A stretch of DNA of 64,000 nucleotides from Oryzisolibacter propanilivorax (GCF_900103645.1 NZ_FNHP01000011.1:1-64000), one strand, 5' to 3'. Shown: positions 52,884 through 61,859, counted from the first letter of the stretch. A program made the numbers and translations. Notes: generated from the letters alone by a model not told the origin.

Positions 52884-53914
52884 GCTGCGGGTCCGGGCGG
52901 CGCCTGGCTTCTCAGGCCGCGCCAGCGCCGTCTGCTCGGCTCTGGCCGCTCGGGCTGCTGCTTCTGCTGCTGTGCTTGGTCCTGCCGGCACATGCGCAGG
53001 ATTTCCGCGACCCGCCCGCCCAGCCCTTCACCGTCTGGCCCAACATCCCGGTCATCCGCGCCGCCGACCTGGCCGACTACGAGGCCGACCGCAAGCTGTT
53101 CGGCGACCTGCACGCCGACAAGGCCGATCCGGCCAAGGTGACGGCGGCGCTGCAGGCGGTGGACCGCCTGCAGGCGCACCACGAGCGCCGCGCCATGGCG
53201 CAGCTCGGGCGCAGCGTGAACACGCAGCTGATCGCCGAACTCGACCGGCTGGCGCGCGATGCGCGCCTGGCCCGTCCGAAGCTGCGCTTCGACTTCGCCG
53301 ACCTCACGCCGGAAGATCTGCAGAACCCCACGCCGCCGGCGGAGCTGAAGGCCAAGGCCGCGCGCATCCAGCTGGCAGCCTACATCACCTACACCCGGCT
53401 GGAAGGCAGCCTGGTGCAGGCTTCGGCGACGCTGGTGAAGCTCAGGACCGGCGCCTCGCAGAGCTTTTCCGTCACCGCGCCGGTCACCAAGGTGGCCGAT
53501 GCGCTGGCGCGCGAGCTGTTCGACTATTTCGAGGGCACCCGCTTCGCCGCGCCGCGCGCGCCGCTGCCGGGCGTGCAGTGGCTGCCGGCCGCGCCGGGGC
53601 ATGCCGACCAGCTGGTCTCGCGCGACGCAGCGCAGGCCTGGTGCCAGGCGCAGGGCGCGCAGCTGCCCACCGCCGCCGAGCTGCAGGCGGCCGAGGCGGC
53701 GGGCTTTCACGCCGGCGGCGTGGCGCTGCGCCCGGCCGGCGCATATCACGTGCAGTCCGGCCTGTACGACACGGCCACGGCCGCGGCCGGCGCCGGCGCG
53801 CTGCGCGAGAATCACTTGGGCAGCGTGCCCAACGGCAGCTACTACTGCGTGCGCCATTCGGCGCCCGTGCCGGGCGTGCGGCGTGCCAGTGCGGGCCGGT
53901 CCGATCGCTCCTGA
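52847..53914 (+). CDS. Unrecognised membrane/secreted protein with lectin-like C-terminus
   Basis: The 355-residue product has an internal hydrophobic segment (WPLGLLLLLLCLVLPAHAQ, about residues 33-51) that could be a late signal or anchor. A helical, charged middle follows, and then a C-terminal part (DAAQAWCQAQGAQLPTAAEL; LGSVPNGSYYCVR) that resembles the C-type-lectin/DUF1566-like fold, where WC and LPT-x-x-EL are typical. It overlaps the upstream gene by 37 bases in another frame, implying translational coupling. A later start that brings the hydrophobic segment to the N-terminus is possible. Function unknown. Confidence 0.65.
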   Translation: MDWHDAPDDVQLSCGSGRRLASQAAPAPSARLWPLGLLLLLLCLVLPAHAQDFRDPPAQPFTVWPNIPVIRAADLADYEADRKLFGDLHADKADPAKVTAALQAVDRLQAHHERRAMAQLGRSVNTQLIAELDRLARDARLARPKLRFDFADLTPEDLQNPTPPAELKAKAARIQLAAYITYTRLEGSLVQASATLVKLRTGASQSFSVTAPVTKVADALARELFDYFEGTRFAAPRAPLPGVQWLPAAPGHADQLVSRDAAQAWCQAQGAQLPTAAELQAAEAAGFHAGGVALRPAGAYHVQSGLYDTATAAAGAGALRENHLGSVPNGSYYCVRHSAPVPGVRRASAGRSDRS

Positions 53915-53965
53915 AACCATAGCTGCAAGCCGATGAAACATAGGGGCTGGAGGCCGTTTTGACCT
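53913..53965 (+). repeat. Dispersed hairpin repeat, family A, copy 6
   Basis: It reads CCATAGCTGCAAGCCGATG, a loop, then AGGGGCTGGAGGCCGTTTTG. It touches the stop codon of the preceding gene and separates the two inserted genes from flgI. Confidence 0.75.
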
Positions 53966-54081
53966 GAGACCCGGCGCTGCGCATCGAACCAGCGCCGTGC
54001 AGCGCCGGATTGCCGATCAGGCCCCGTTTCCGCCCGCTTTTCAGCGCATGGCCCGTTGCAGGCCGCCGGGACAATCGGGGC

Positions 54082-55209
54082 ATGAAACCCCTGTCCCTGC
54101 CCCGTTACCTGCTTCGCTCCGTGTGGCTGGCGCTGCTGGCGCTGGCATGCAGCGCGCCGGCGCACGCGCTGCGCATCAAGGAGATCGCCGCCGTGCAGGG
54201 CGTGCGCAGCAACCAGCTGTCCGGCTATGGCCTGGTGGTGGGGCTGGACGGCACGGGCGACCAGTCCACGCAGATGCCGATCACCGCGCAGGCGATGAGC
54301 AACTACCTGCAGCAGATGGGCATCTCGCTGCCCCCCGGCGCCAGCGTGCCGCAACTGAAGAACGTGGCCACGGTGGTGGTGACGGCCGAGCTGCCGGCGT
54401 TCGCCCGGCCGGGCCAGCACATCGACGTGTCGGTGTCCTCCATCGGCAACGCCAAGTCGCTCAAGGGCGGCACGCTGATCGCCACGCCGCTGCGCGGCGC
54501 CGACGGCGAGATCTACGCCTTGGCGCAGGGCAACTTGGTGGTGGGCGGCGCGGGCGCGTCCGCCGGCGGCTCCAAGGTGCAGGTCAACCACCTGAGCGCC
54601 GGGCGCATCCCCGAGGGCGCGCAGGTCGAGCGCAGCGTGCCCACGCCGCTGCACGGCGGCGACAGCATCACGCTGGGGCTGAACGCCTCGGACTTCCAGG
54701 CGGCGCGCAAGGTGGCGCTGGCCATCAACGCCCGCGTCGGCCAGGACGCGGCCACCGCCCTGGACGGGCGTACGGTGCAGGTGCGCGCGCCCCTCGACCC
54801 CGGCGCGCGTGTGAACTTCATCGCCGAGCTCGAAGAGCTGCAGCTGCCCGACTCGACCCCCGCCGCCAAGGTGGTCATCAACGCCCGCACCGGCTCCATC
54901 GTGCTGAACCAGGCCGTGACGCTGGGCCCCTGCGCCATCGCGCACGGCAACCTGTCGATCGTCATCAGCAGCACGCCGGTCATCAGCCAGCCCAACCCGC
55001 TGTCGCGCGGGCAGACGGTGGTGGCGCAAAAGAGCGACATCGCCATCCAGGCCGACGCCGGCCAGGTCATGCAGGTGCCGCCGTCGCCGCAGCTGGCCGA
55101 CGTGGTGCGCGCCCTCAACACCCTGGGCGCGACGCCGCAGGACCTGCTGGCCATCCTGCAGGCCATCAAGGCCGCCGGGGCGCTGAATGCCGAACTGGAG
55201 GTCATATGA
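54082..55209 (+). CDS. flgI: Flagellar P-ring protein FlgI
   Basis: FlgI forms the periplasmic P ring. The 375-residue precursor has a signal peptide (VWLALLALACSAPAHA) and the family's conserved parts: RIKEIAAVQGVRSNQLSGYG, LVVGLDGTGDQST, GQHIDVSVSSIGNAKSLKGG and IVLNQAVTLGPCAIAHGNLS. The ATG at 54082 gives the right signal peptide. It is followed directly by a family B repeat and then flgJ. Confidence 0.97.
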   Translation: MKPLSLPRYLLRSVWLALLALACSAPAHALRIKEIAAVQGVRSNQLSGYGLVVGLDGTGDQSTQMPITAQAMSNYLQQMGISLPPGASVPQLKNVATVVVTAELPAFARPGQHIDVSVSSIGNAKSLKGGTLIATPLRGADGEIYALAQGNLVVGGAGASAGGSKVQVNHLSAGRIPEGAQVERSVPTPLHGGDSITLGLNASDFQAARKVALAINARVGQDAATALDGRTVQVRAPLDPGARVNFIAELEELQLPDSTPAAKVVINARTGSIVLNQAVTLGPCAIAHGNLSIVISSTPVISQPNPLSRGQTVVAQKSDIAIQADAGQVMQVPPSPQLADVVRALNTLGATPQDLLAILQAIKAAGALNAELEVI

Positions 55210-55345
55210 GGGAGCACCCCCCTGCGCGGCTGCGCCGCTTCCCCCCGCTCTCGCAGCGCTGCGCGCTGCGGGCAGGGGGACGACGCTGGTGGACTGGCGA
55301 TGCCGGAGCCACGGCGTGCGCTGGCACAAGGTTGCGCGCGCTTCG
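55207..55345 (+). repeat. Dispersed GC-rich repeat, family B, copy 4 (flgI-flgJ spacer)
   Basis: It starts at the flgI stop with ACCCCCCTGCGCGGCTGCGC, continues with CGCTTCCCCCCGCTCTCGC, an internal hairpin, GGGCAGGGGGACGACGCTGG and TGGACTGGCGATGCCGGAGC. Same transcript-relative orientation as the other three copies, again inside an operon. Confidence 0.85.
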
Positions 55346-55369
55346 GCGAACGCGCATGGGAGAGACGAC

Positions 55370-56326
55370 ATGAGCCTGCTTCCGAACGTCGCGGCAAGCA
55401 CTGCGCGCCAGGCGCTGGCGGTGGACGGCCGCTCGCTGGGTAACCTGAAGGCGCAGGCGGCGCAGGGCCAGGAGGGCCAGCGCGCCGCCAGTGCCGAGGC
55501 CGCGAAACAGCTCGAATCGCTGTTCATGCGCGAACTGATCAAGAGCATGCGCGAGGCGACCATGAAGTCCGGCCTGTTGGAAGGCGGCGAGGGCAACCTG
55601 GCCAGCGACCTGATGGACCAGCAGCTGTCGGTGCAGATGTCCGGCCGCCCCGGCGGGCTGGCCGCCGCCATCCAGCGCCAGCTGGCGCGCCAGCTGGGCG
55701 GCGACGCCGGCGACGCGCCCGAACTGGCGCCCGGCGCCACGCTGCGCCTGGACGCGCTGCAGCGGCGCGCACCCGCGGCCGCCAGCCGCCCGGACGACCC
55801 GCGCGCGCCCTCGCCGCGCGGCAAGGAAGACTTCGTGCAGGGCCACCGCGCCGCCGCCGAGGCCGTGGCGCGCGAAAGCGGCATCCCAGCGGCCTTCATG
55901 CTTGGCCAGGCCGGGCACGAGACCGGCTGGGGCAGGAGCGAGATCCGCCACAAGGACGGCAGCAACTCCTTCAACCTGTTCGGCATCAAGGCCGGCGGCA
56001 GCTGGACCGGCAAGGTCGCCGAGATCACCACCACCGAATACATCAACGGCAAGGCGCGCAAGGTCACGGCCAAGTTCCGCGCGTATGACTCGTTCCAGGA
56101 GTCGTTCCGCGACTATGCGCGCCTGATGACCGAGAACCCGCGCTATGAAAAGGCGCTGGCCAAGACGCACTCGGCCCAGGCCTGGGCGGCCGAGCTGCAA
56201 AAGGCCGGCTATGCCACCGACCCGCAGTACGCCGCCAAGCTGAGCCGCGCCATCCAGAGCACGCAGGGCGTGGCGCGCGCGCCGTCCGCCGTCGCCAGCC
56301 AGGCCGTGCCGGGCCTGCAGGCCTGA
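55370..56326 (+). CDS. flgJ: Rod-assembly scaffold and peptidoglycan hydrolase FlgJ
   Basis: FlgJ caps the rod and opens peptidoglycan for it. The 318-residue protein has an N-terminal rod-scaffold domain (QLESLFMRELIKSMREATM, GEGNLASDLMDQQLSVQMS), an Ala/Arg-rich linker and a C-terminal glucosaminidase/muramidase domain. The catalytic glutamate is in LGQAGHETGWGRSEI, and SNSFNLFGIKAGG-like sequence (NSFNLFGIKAGGSW) follows. The bifunctional form is typical of beta- and gammaproteobacteria. GGGAGAGA precedes the start. Confidence 0.97.
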   Translation: MSLLPNVAASTARQALAVDGRSLGNLKAQAAQGQEGQRAASAEAAKQLESLFMRELIKSMREATMKSGLLEGGEGNLASDLMDQQLSVQMSGRPGGLAAAIQRQLARQLGGDAGDAPELAPGATLRLDALQRRAPAAASRPDDPRAPSPRGKEDFVQGHRAAAEAVARESGIPAAFMLGQAGHETGWGRSEIRHKDGSNSFNLFGIKAGGSWTGKVAEITTTEYINGKARKVTAKFRAYDSFQESFRDYARLMTENPRYEKALAKTHSAQAWAAELQKAGYATDPQYAAKLSRAIQSTQGVARAPSAVASQAVPGLQA

Positions 56327-56366
56327 GCGCCCCCGTTGCCATCGCACATTCCGCTGCATCACGACC

Positions 56367-58409
56367 ATGAGCCTTTTGAACGTCGGCGCCCGCGCCCTTC
56401 TCGCCAACCAAGTGGCCCTGCAGACCACCGGGCACAACATCGCCAATGTGGCCACCGCCGGCTATTCGCGCCAGAGCGTGGTCATGGAGACCGTGCCGGG
56501 CCAGTTCACCGGCGCCGGCTACATCGGCAAGGGCGTGCAGGTGACCACCATCCTGCGCAACCACAACGAGCTGCTGACGCGCCAGGCCGCGGCCGCGCAG
56601 GCCGCGCAGGCGGGCGACGCCACGCGCGCCGAGCGCGTGTCGCAGATGCAGGACGTGTTCGGCGGCGGCAAGAGCGGCCTGGGCGCGGCCATCACCGACA
56701 TGCTGAACTCGCTGGGCGACGTGATCGCCGCGCCCACCGACATCACCGCGCGCACCGTCACGCTGACGCGCATGGACGAGATGGCCGCGCGCATGCGCTC
56801 GTCGGCCGAGCAGCTGCAGCAGATCGAGTATTCGGTGGCCGAGCAGCTCAAGACCGACGTGGTGCGCATCAACCAGCTGGCGGTGAGCATCGCAGACGTG
56901 AACGAGCAGATCGCCCGCGTCAAGGGCAACGGCCAGACGCCGAATGACCTGTTGGACCAGCGCGACCAGCTGATCCGCGAGCTGAACCAGCACGTGCAGA
57001 CCACGCAGATCGCCGCCGACGACGGCAGCGTGGGCGTATTCGTCGGCGGCAGCCAGGCGCTGGTGCTGGGCGCCAACGCGGCGCAGCTGGCGGTGGGCGA
57101 GTCCAAGCTGTTTCCGGGCAGCCAGCGCCAGACGCTGTACTTTCAGCCCTCGGGCGCGGGCGGCGCCTCGGTCTCGGTGGAGCTGAACGAGGACATGCTG
57201 GGCGGCGGGCAGACCGCCGGGCTGCTGCGCTTTGCCAACCAGGATCTGACGGAAGGGCGCAACCTGCTGGGGCGCATGGCGCTGTCGATCGGGGCGACGC
57301 TGAACTACCAGCAGAAGATGGGGGTGACGCTGGATGGCAAGGCAGGAGGGGCGCTGTTTTCCACGCCGGCGGATATTCCGGGGATGACGGGCGGCAATGC
57401 ACAGGGCAAGATCAGTTTTGCGGATTCCAGCAAGTTCACGCCGACGCAGTTCGCTGCGTCGGATTACGAAGTGCGCTTTGGCGATCCCGCGGGCTCCGGT
57501 GTCGTCACGCGCCTGTCTGATGGCAAGACCGCGACGTTCGCTGATCTGGATGCCTTGCGTGAACAGCAAATTGACGGCCTGACCTTTGACTTTACCAACG
57601 CAGGCAGCAACGGCGAGCGCGTGCTGTTCAAGCCGTTTGCTGGCGCTGCAACCAACATGCATATGCTGGTGACATCGCCGCGCGACTTGGCCGCCGCCAA
57701 CCCGGTCAATGCCGCCATGGGCACAGCCAATGGCGGGACGCTGCAGCTTGCCGGATTGCGGGCCACCGGGCTGAGCTGGGACCCAGCGCTGTCGCAGGTC
57801 GAGATGAGCGGCAGCGTCACGCCACCGCCGAGTCCGGCGCCTCCGGCGACATCCGCAGGGGTAGTGCTTACCTTCGCGGACGATGGCACTTTCACTCTCG
57901 CTGGGAACACGAATCCTCCGCTGGACATGAACGCTACGCCGCCCGTCGAAATGAGCGGCCCCACCTATGCCTACACCCCCGGTCAGGCCATCCATATCGA
58001 CGGCTGGTCCCTCACCCTCCAAGGCACGCCCAAGGACGGCGACACCGTCACCGTCGGCAACGCCCTCGATCCGCAATACGGCGACCTCTACACCCGCAAC
58101 GCCGGCAACGCCGGCGCCCTGCAGGCCCTGCGCGACGTGAAGATGTTCGACGACGCCACGCTGTCCGACGGCTACGCCAGCCTGATGGCGCAGGTGGGCA
58201 CGCGCACGCAGAGCGCGCTGTACGCCGCCAACCTGTCCGGCTCCATCGCCAACAACCTGGAGGCCAGCCGCACCGCCGTCTCCGGCGTGAACCTGGACGA
58301 GGAGGCCGCGCGGCTGATCCAGTTCCAACAGGCCTACCAGGCGTCGGCCAAGATGCTGCAGGTGGCGCAGACCATCTTCGACAACCTGCTGCAGACCGTG
58401 GGCCGCTGA
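56367..58409 (+). CDS. flgK: Hook-filament junction protein FlgK (HAP1)
   Basis: FlgK is the first hook-filament junction protein. The 680-residue protein has the N-terminal ALLANQVALQTTGHNIANVA, the coiled FlgK core (IEYSVAEQLKTDVVRINQLA) and the C-terminal GVNLDEEAARLIQFQQAYQA. It is more than 100 residues longer than enteric FlgK; the extra part lies in the centre (about 57250-58000), whose codons are less GC-rich than the flanks, fitting an inserted or diverged surface domain. Confidence 0.96.
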   Translation: MSLLNVGARALLANQVALQTTGHNIANVATAGYSRQSVVMETVPGQFTGAGYIGKGVQVTTILRNHNELLTRQAAAAQAAQAGDATRAERVSQMQDVFGGGKSGLGAAITDMLNSLGDVIAAPTDITARTVTLTRMDEMAARMRSSAEQLQQIEYSVAEQLKTDVVRINQLAVSIADVNEQIARVKGNGQTPNDLLDQRDQLIRELNQHVQTTQIAADDGSVGVFVGGSQALVLGANAAQLAVGESKLFPGSQRQTLYFQPSGAGGASVSVELNEDMLGGGQTAGLLRFANQDLTEGRNLLGRMALSIGATLNYQQKMGVTLDGKAGGALFSTPADIPGMTGGNAQGKISFADSSKFTPTQFAASDYEVRFGDPAGSGVVTRLSDGKTATFADLDALREQQIDGLTFDFTNAGSNGERVLFKPFAGAATNMHMLVTSPRDLAAANPVNAAMGTANGGTLQLAGLRATGLSWDPALSQVEMSGSVTPPPSPAPPATSAGVVLTFADDGTFTLAGNTNPPLDMNATPPVEMSGPTYAYTPGQAIHIDGWSLTLQGTPKDGDTVTVGNALDPQYGDLYTRNAGNAGALQALRDVKMFDDATLSDGYASLMAQVGTRTQSALYAANLSGSIANNLEASRTAVSGVNLDEEAARLIQFQQAYQASAKMLQVAQTIFDNLLQTVGR

Positions 58410-58443
58410 TGCCCTTTTTCCTTGATTCCTCCCAGGAGCCCGC

Positions 58444-59781
58444 ATGACCACCTTCCAGCGTGTGGCCACGGCCAACATGTACGACAGCGCCCTGCGCAAC
58501 TTGGCCGCGCGGCAAAAGAGCGTGGCCGACCTGCAGGAGAACCTCACCGCCGGCAAGCGCGTGGTGCGCGCCAGCGACGACCCGGTCGCCGCCGCGCAGG
58601 CCGAACGCGCGCTCACGCGCATCAGCCGCATCCAGGCCGAGCAGCGCCAGCTGGAGGTGCAGCGCGGCTCGATGGCGCTGGCCGAGTCCACCCTGGGCGA
58701 CGCCGTGGGGCTGGTGCAGGAGATGCGCCAGCTGATCGTGGGCGCGGGCAACGGCACGCTCAAGCCCGAGGACCGCAAGACCTACGCCAACCAGATCCAG
58801 AGCCTGCGCGAACAGCTGGCCGAGGTCATCAACCGCAAGGACACCAACGGCGCGCCGCTGCTGGGGGCGCTGGGCAGTGCGCTGCAGCCCTTCGTCGGAC
58901 CGCAAAACGGCAACCCCGCCTATGCCTTCAACGGCCTGCCGGGCCAAGCGTCGAGCAGCGGCACCAGCATCGCCACGGCGCTGGACGGGCATGACGCGCT
59001 GATGTTCGATGTGCGGCGCGACGCGGTGTTCAATGCGTCGATCTCCAACACCGCTACTCCTCCGAACCCGCTGGGCGGGCGCAACTTCGGCACCGATACC
59101 GTCAAGGTCACGAATCCGCAATCGCTGCAACAGGCCACACCTCCCTCCGCCCCCTACAACTACACGGTCGAATTTTCAGCAGTCAGCGACAACGGGGACG
59201 GCACCTACGATATTTCTTATGCCATCACCAGCAACAACCCAGGCTACACCGCCCCTGCGACGCAGACCATCAGTGGCCTAAAGGCCGACCAGCTCGCCAG
59301 CATCCCCATCAGCATCACCGACCCGGGAGGCGCAACGCTGGAATTCAACGTCAAGGCCACGCCCACGAAAAACCCGGATGGCAGCATCCACTACTCTCCT
59401 GTCAACGGAGACACCGTCACGCTGCAGCCCAGCACCGGCATGATGGACGTGGTCGACCGTGTCGTGAGCGACCTGCGCGGCGCATCCGACGGCACCCTGG
59501 CCGCCCAGGCCGTCAGCCAGGCGCTGGCGCACCTGGACATCGGCATGGAACGCCTGCACAACATCCGCGGCTATGCCGGCGAGCTGCTCAACCGCGCCGA
59601 CCGCATCGCCAGCGACCAGGAAACCCGCTCCATCCAGCTGGAAGGCGACCGCTCGCGTGCCGAGGACCTGGACATGGTCCAAGGCATCTCCGACTTCCAG
59701 AACGCCAACGTCGGCTACCAGGCGGCGCTGCAGTCCTATGCCCAAGTGCAGCGCATGACGCTGCTGGACTTCATGCGCTGA
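58444..59781 (+). CDS. flgL: Hook-filament junction protein FlgL (HAP3)
   Basis: FlgL is the second junction protein and is related to flagellin. The 445-residue protein has the flagellin-like N-terminus (FQRVATANMYDSALRNLAAR, LTAGKRVVRASDDPVAAAQ) and C-terminus (YQAALQSYAQVQRMTLLDFM), with a long variable centre (about 59040-59440) of lower GC bias. It is longer than enteric FlgL (about 317 residues). AGGAGC precedes the start. It ends the flg operon. Confidence 0.95.
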   Translation: MTTFQRVATANMYDSALRNLAARQKSVADLQENLTAGKRVVRASDDPVAAAQAERALTRISRIQAEQRQLEVQRGSMALAESTLGDAVGLVQEMRQLIVGAGNGTLKPEDRKTYANQIQSLREQLAEVINRKDTNGAPLLGALGSALQPFVGPQNGNPAYAFNGLPGQASSSGTSIATALDGHDALMFDVRRDAVFNASISNTATPPNPLGGRNFGTDTVKVTNPQSLQQATPPSAPYNYTVEFSAVSDNGDGTYDISYAITSNNPGYTAPATQTISGLKADQLASIPISITDPGGATLEFNVKATPTKNPDGSIHYSPVNGDTVTLQPSTGMMDVVDRVVSDLRGASDGTLAAQAVSQALAHLDIGMERLHNIRGYAGELLNRADRIASDQETRSIQLEGDRSRAEDLDMVQGISDFQNANVGYQAALQSYAQVQRMTLLDFMR

Positions 59782-59856
59782 CGCCGGCGCCTCGGCAGGC
59801 GCGCCGGCCGCGCCACAATGGCGCCGTTCGTCCCCCTCTTCCTCGTCGTTGCTCAC

Positions 59857-61086
59857 ATGGTCCAATCCGTCCTCGGCAGCCTGGTGCTGGGTTACCGCCC
59901 CCTGTGGAACGCCGCCCGGCGCTTGGCCGGCGTGCAGCTTTATCTGCACGCCGAAGGCACGGCGCGCGTGGATGCGACGCACCTGCTGCGCACGCTGCAG
60001 GAGCTGTGGACCGCCGGCTCGCCGCCGATTTTGCTGACCCCGCGCACGCCGCTGCTGCTGGCCGAGCTGCTGGAGCACGCGCCGCGCGGCGCGCCCTGGA
60101 TCGCCGTGCGTGGCGAATGGCTGGCCGAGCCCTCGCTGCGTGCGCTGGCCGGCGCCGCGCACGCGCGTGGCCTGCGCCTGGTGTGGCTGGGCGCGCTGGA
60201 CGCACTGCCCGACACCGACACCGCGCGCCTGTTCGACAACAGCCTGCTGCAGCTGAGCGCCGCCGACGCGGTGCAGGCGCTGCAGGCCGCGCGCGCTGAC
60301 AGCACGCCGCCGCAGCGCCGGCGCAACCCGGTCATCCGCGGGCAGATGTACGAGGGCGTGGCCAGCCGCGCGCTGCTGGCGCACTGCCTGGACCAGAGCG
60401 GCGCGCTGGCCGTCGCCGGCTGGCCGCTGGACGACGTGCTGCACAGCCTGCGCCACCAGGGCGTGCGCCCGGCGCGCGAGGTGGTGCAGAAGCTGCTCAA
60501 GGCCATCGACGAGGAGCAGTCCATCGACCGCTTCGAGGACATCCTGAGCGAGGACCCGCTGCTGGCCTACCGCTTCCTCACGCACATCAACTCCGCCGCC
60601 ATGGGCCTGCGCACCGGCGTCGATTCGCTGCGCCGCGGCCTGGTGGTGCTGGGCTACGGCACCCTGTCGCGCTGGCTGGCCGAGCAGCTGCCGCACGCCA
60701 GCACCGAGCCCGACCTGAACCCGGTGCGCGAGACCATGGTGCTGCGCGCGCGCGTCACCGAGCACCTGCTGGACGCCGGCGAGGGCAAGGAGCTGCGCCG
60801 CGAGATCTACCTGAGCGGGCTGTTCTCGCAGCTCGACGAGCTGCTGCGCGAGCCGCTGGGCAGCGTGCTGCGGCGCGTGCCGCTGTCCGAGCGCGTGTAC
60901 GAGGCCGCGGTGCTGCGCACCGGCCCGTATGCCCCCAGCCTGGAGCTGGCCTGCGCGCTGGAGGACAGCGACCCGCACGCCATCGTGCAGCTGTGCGAGA
61001 CGCACGAGGTGCCGCTGGAGTTCGTCAACCGCGCGCTCTTGCGGGTGCTGAGCGAGCTGAGCGTGGAGCGCCCGGCGCGCGCCTGA
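59857..61086 (+). CDS. HDOD-domain protein with degenerate EAL-like N-terminus
   Basis: The 409-residue protein has an N-terminal domain shaped like the EAL-type half of YuxH-like proteins but without an EAL/EVL motif or metal ligands (SVLGSLVLGYRPLWNAARRL). A C-terminal HDOD domain follows (DILSEDPLLAYRFLTHINSA, GVDSLRRGLVVLGYGTLSRW). HDOD proteins act in signalling, and several control flagellar or cyclic-di-GMP-linked traits. It lies 75 bases after flgL and may belong to the flg transcript. An in-frame ATG at 59818 would add 13 residues. Confidence 0.85.
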   Translation: MVQSVLGSLVLGYRPLWNAARRLAGVQLYLHAEGTARVDATHLLRTLQELWTAGSPPILLTPRTPLLLAELLEHAPRGAPWIAVRGEWLAEPSLRALAGAAHARGLRLVWLGALDALPDTDTARLFDNSLLQLSAADAVQALQAARADSTPPQRRRNPVIRGQMYEGVASRALLAHCLDQSGALAVAGWPLDDVLHSLRHQGVRPAREVVQKLLKAIDEEQSIDRFEDILSEDPLLAYRFLTHINSAAMGLRTGVDSLRRGLVVLGYGTLSRWLAEQLPHASTEPDLNPVRETMVLRARVTEHLLDAGEGKELRREIYLSGLFSQLDELLREPLGSVLRRVPLSERVYEAAVLRTGPYAPSLELACALEDSDPHAIVQLCETHEVPLEFVNRALLRVLSELSVERPARA

Positions 61087-61375
61087 CGCGACACTGGCGT
61101 GACGCGGCCGGACGGCGGCTGCGATCGCGGCGCTGCACGACCTGAGGGCACCAGGGCAGTGGTGCAGGCAGCGGGTGCCTGTCGTGCCCGCCTTGTCCTG
61201 CCGGTATGCGGCCTGCGGCAGCTGCGCCTTGCAGGCTTGTCCAAACGCCGGCACGATGGCCATTTGCCCTGCCCGCGCTCCCACAGCCGCGCCGGGCGAC
61301 ACGCCCGCCCGGGCGCGGCCGCCGCCAGGCACCCGGCGGATGCGGCGCCGGGCCTGGCGCCAGGAGCCGAACCGC
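61087..61375. other. Spacer between HDOD gene and YrhK-like gene
   Basis: This 289-base stretch has open frames on both strands, as all GC-rich sequence here does, but no start with a good ribosome binding site and no conserved-looking product. I see no strong terminator. Promoters for the YrhK-like gene may lie here. Confidence 0.4.
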
Positions 61376-61732
61376 ATGCAACTGGGCGACCTGTTTTCCC
61401 CGACCAACCGCAGCCGCACACAGGCCGCGCGCGAGCGCTTCGCGCGCTTCGAGCTGCTGCGCAGTGCGGTGCAGTTCCTGGCCGCGCTGTGCTTTCTGGC
61501 CGGCTCGGTCATCGCCGTGCTGCGCGCGCCGCACGACATCTCGTCGTGGCTGTACATCAGCGGCTCGGTGCTGTTTTGCAGCGTGCCCGCAGTGCGACTG
61601 TGGAGCGAAGTGGCGCTGTACCGCATGGGCCATACCGACACTCTGGCCGAGCGCGGCGTCGAACTGTCGCCCGCCGAGCTGGCCCGGCGGCGCGAGAGGC
61701 AGCGCAAGCGGCAGGCAGATCCCCCTTCCTGA
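61376..61732 (+). CDS. YrhK-like small membrane protein
   Basis: The 118-residue protein matches the YrhK-like pattern: FELLRSAVQFLAALCFLAGS, then a second hydrophobic segment (SSWLYISGSVLFCSVPAVRL), with a charged C-terminal tail (PAELARRRERQRKRQ). Two transmembrane segments are likely. The ATG at 61376 has CAGGAG upstream (61361-61366); the longer open frame before it looks non-coding. Function is unknown in the family. Confidence 0.75.
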   Translation: MQLGDLFSPTNRSRTQAARERFARFELLRSAVQFLAALCFLAGSVIAVLRAPHDISSWLYISGSVLFCSVPAVRLWSEVALYRMGHTDTLAERGVELSPAELARRRERQRKRQADPPS

Positions 61733-61859
61733 CGGCCTGGAGGGCCGCGCACCCGCTCCCGGCGCCGCTTCAGGCCAAGAAACCCTGGTGCCGGTGCCGG
61801 CGCCGTGCTTGCCTATAGTCATCCGCTTGCTGTTTCATGCCGACCTTCAGGAGCGCCCC

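Noticed and set aside
56064-58778. 904-codon open frame on the minus strand opposite flgK
   Set aside because: It spans the flgJ end, flgK and the flgL start. Composition is shadow-like and it has no domain signature or ribosome binding site.
59782-59815. Terminator after flgL
   Set aside because: A GCCGGCGCC/GGCGCGCCGGC hairpin is present but no T-run follows, so I do not call it a terminator.
59278-61752. 824-codon open frame on the minus strand opposite flgL and the HDOD gene
   Set aside because: Antisense to genes with clear families; low-complexity translation.
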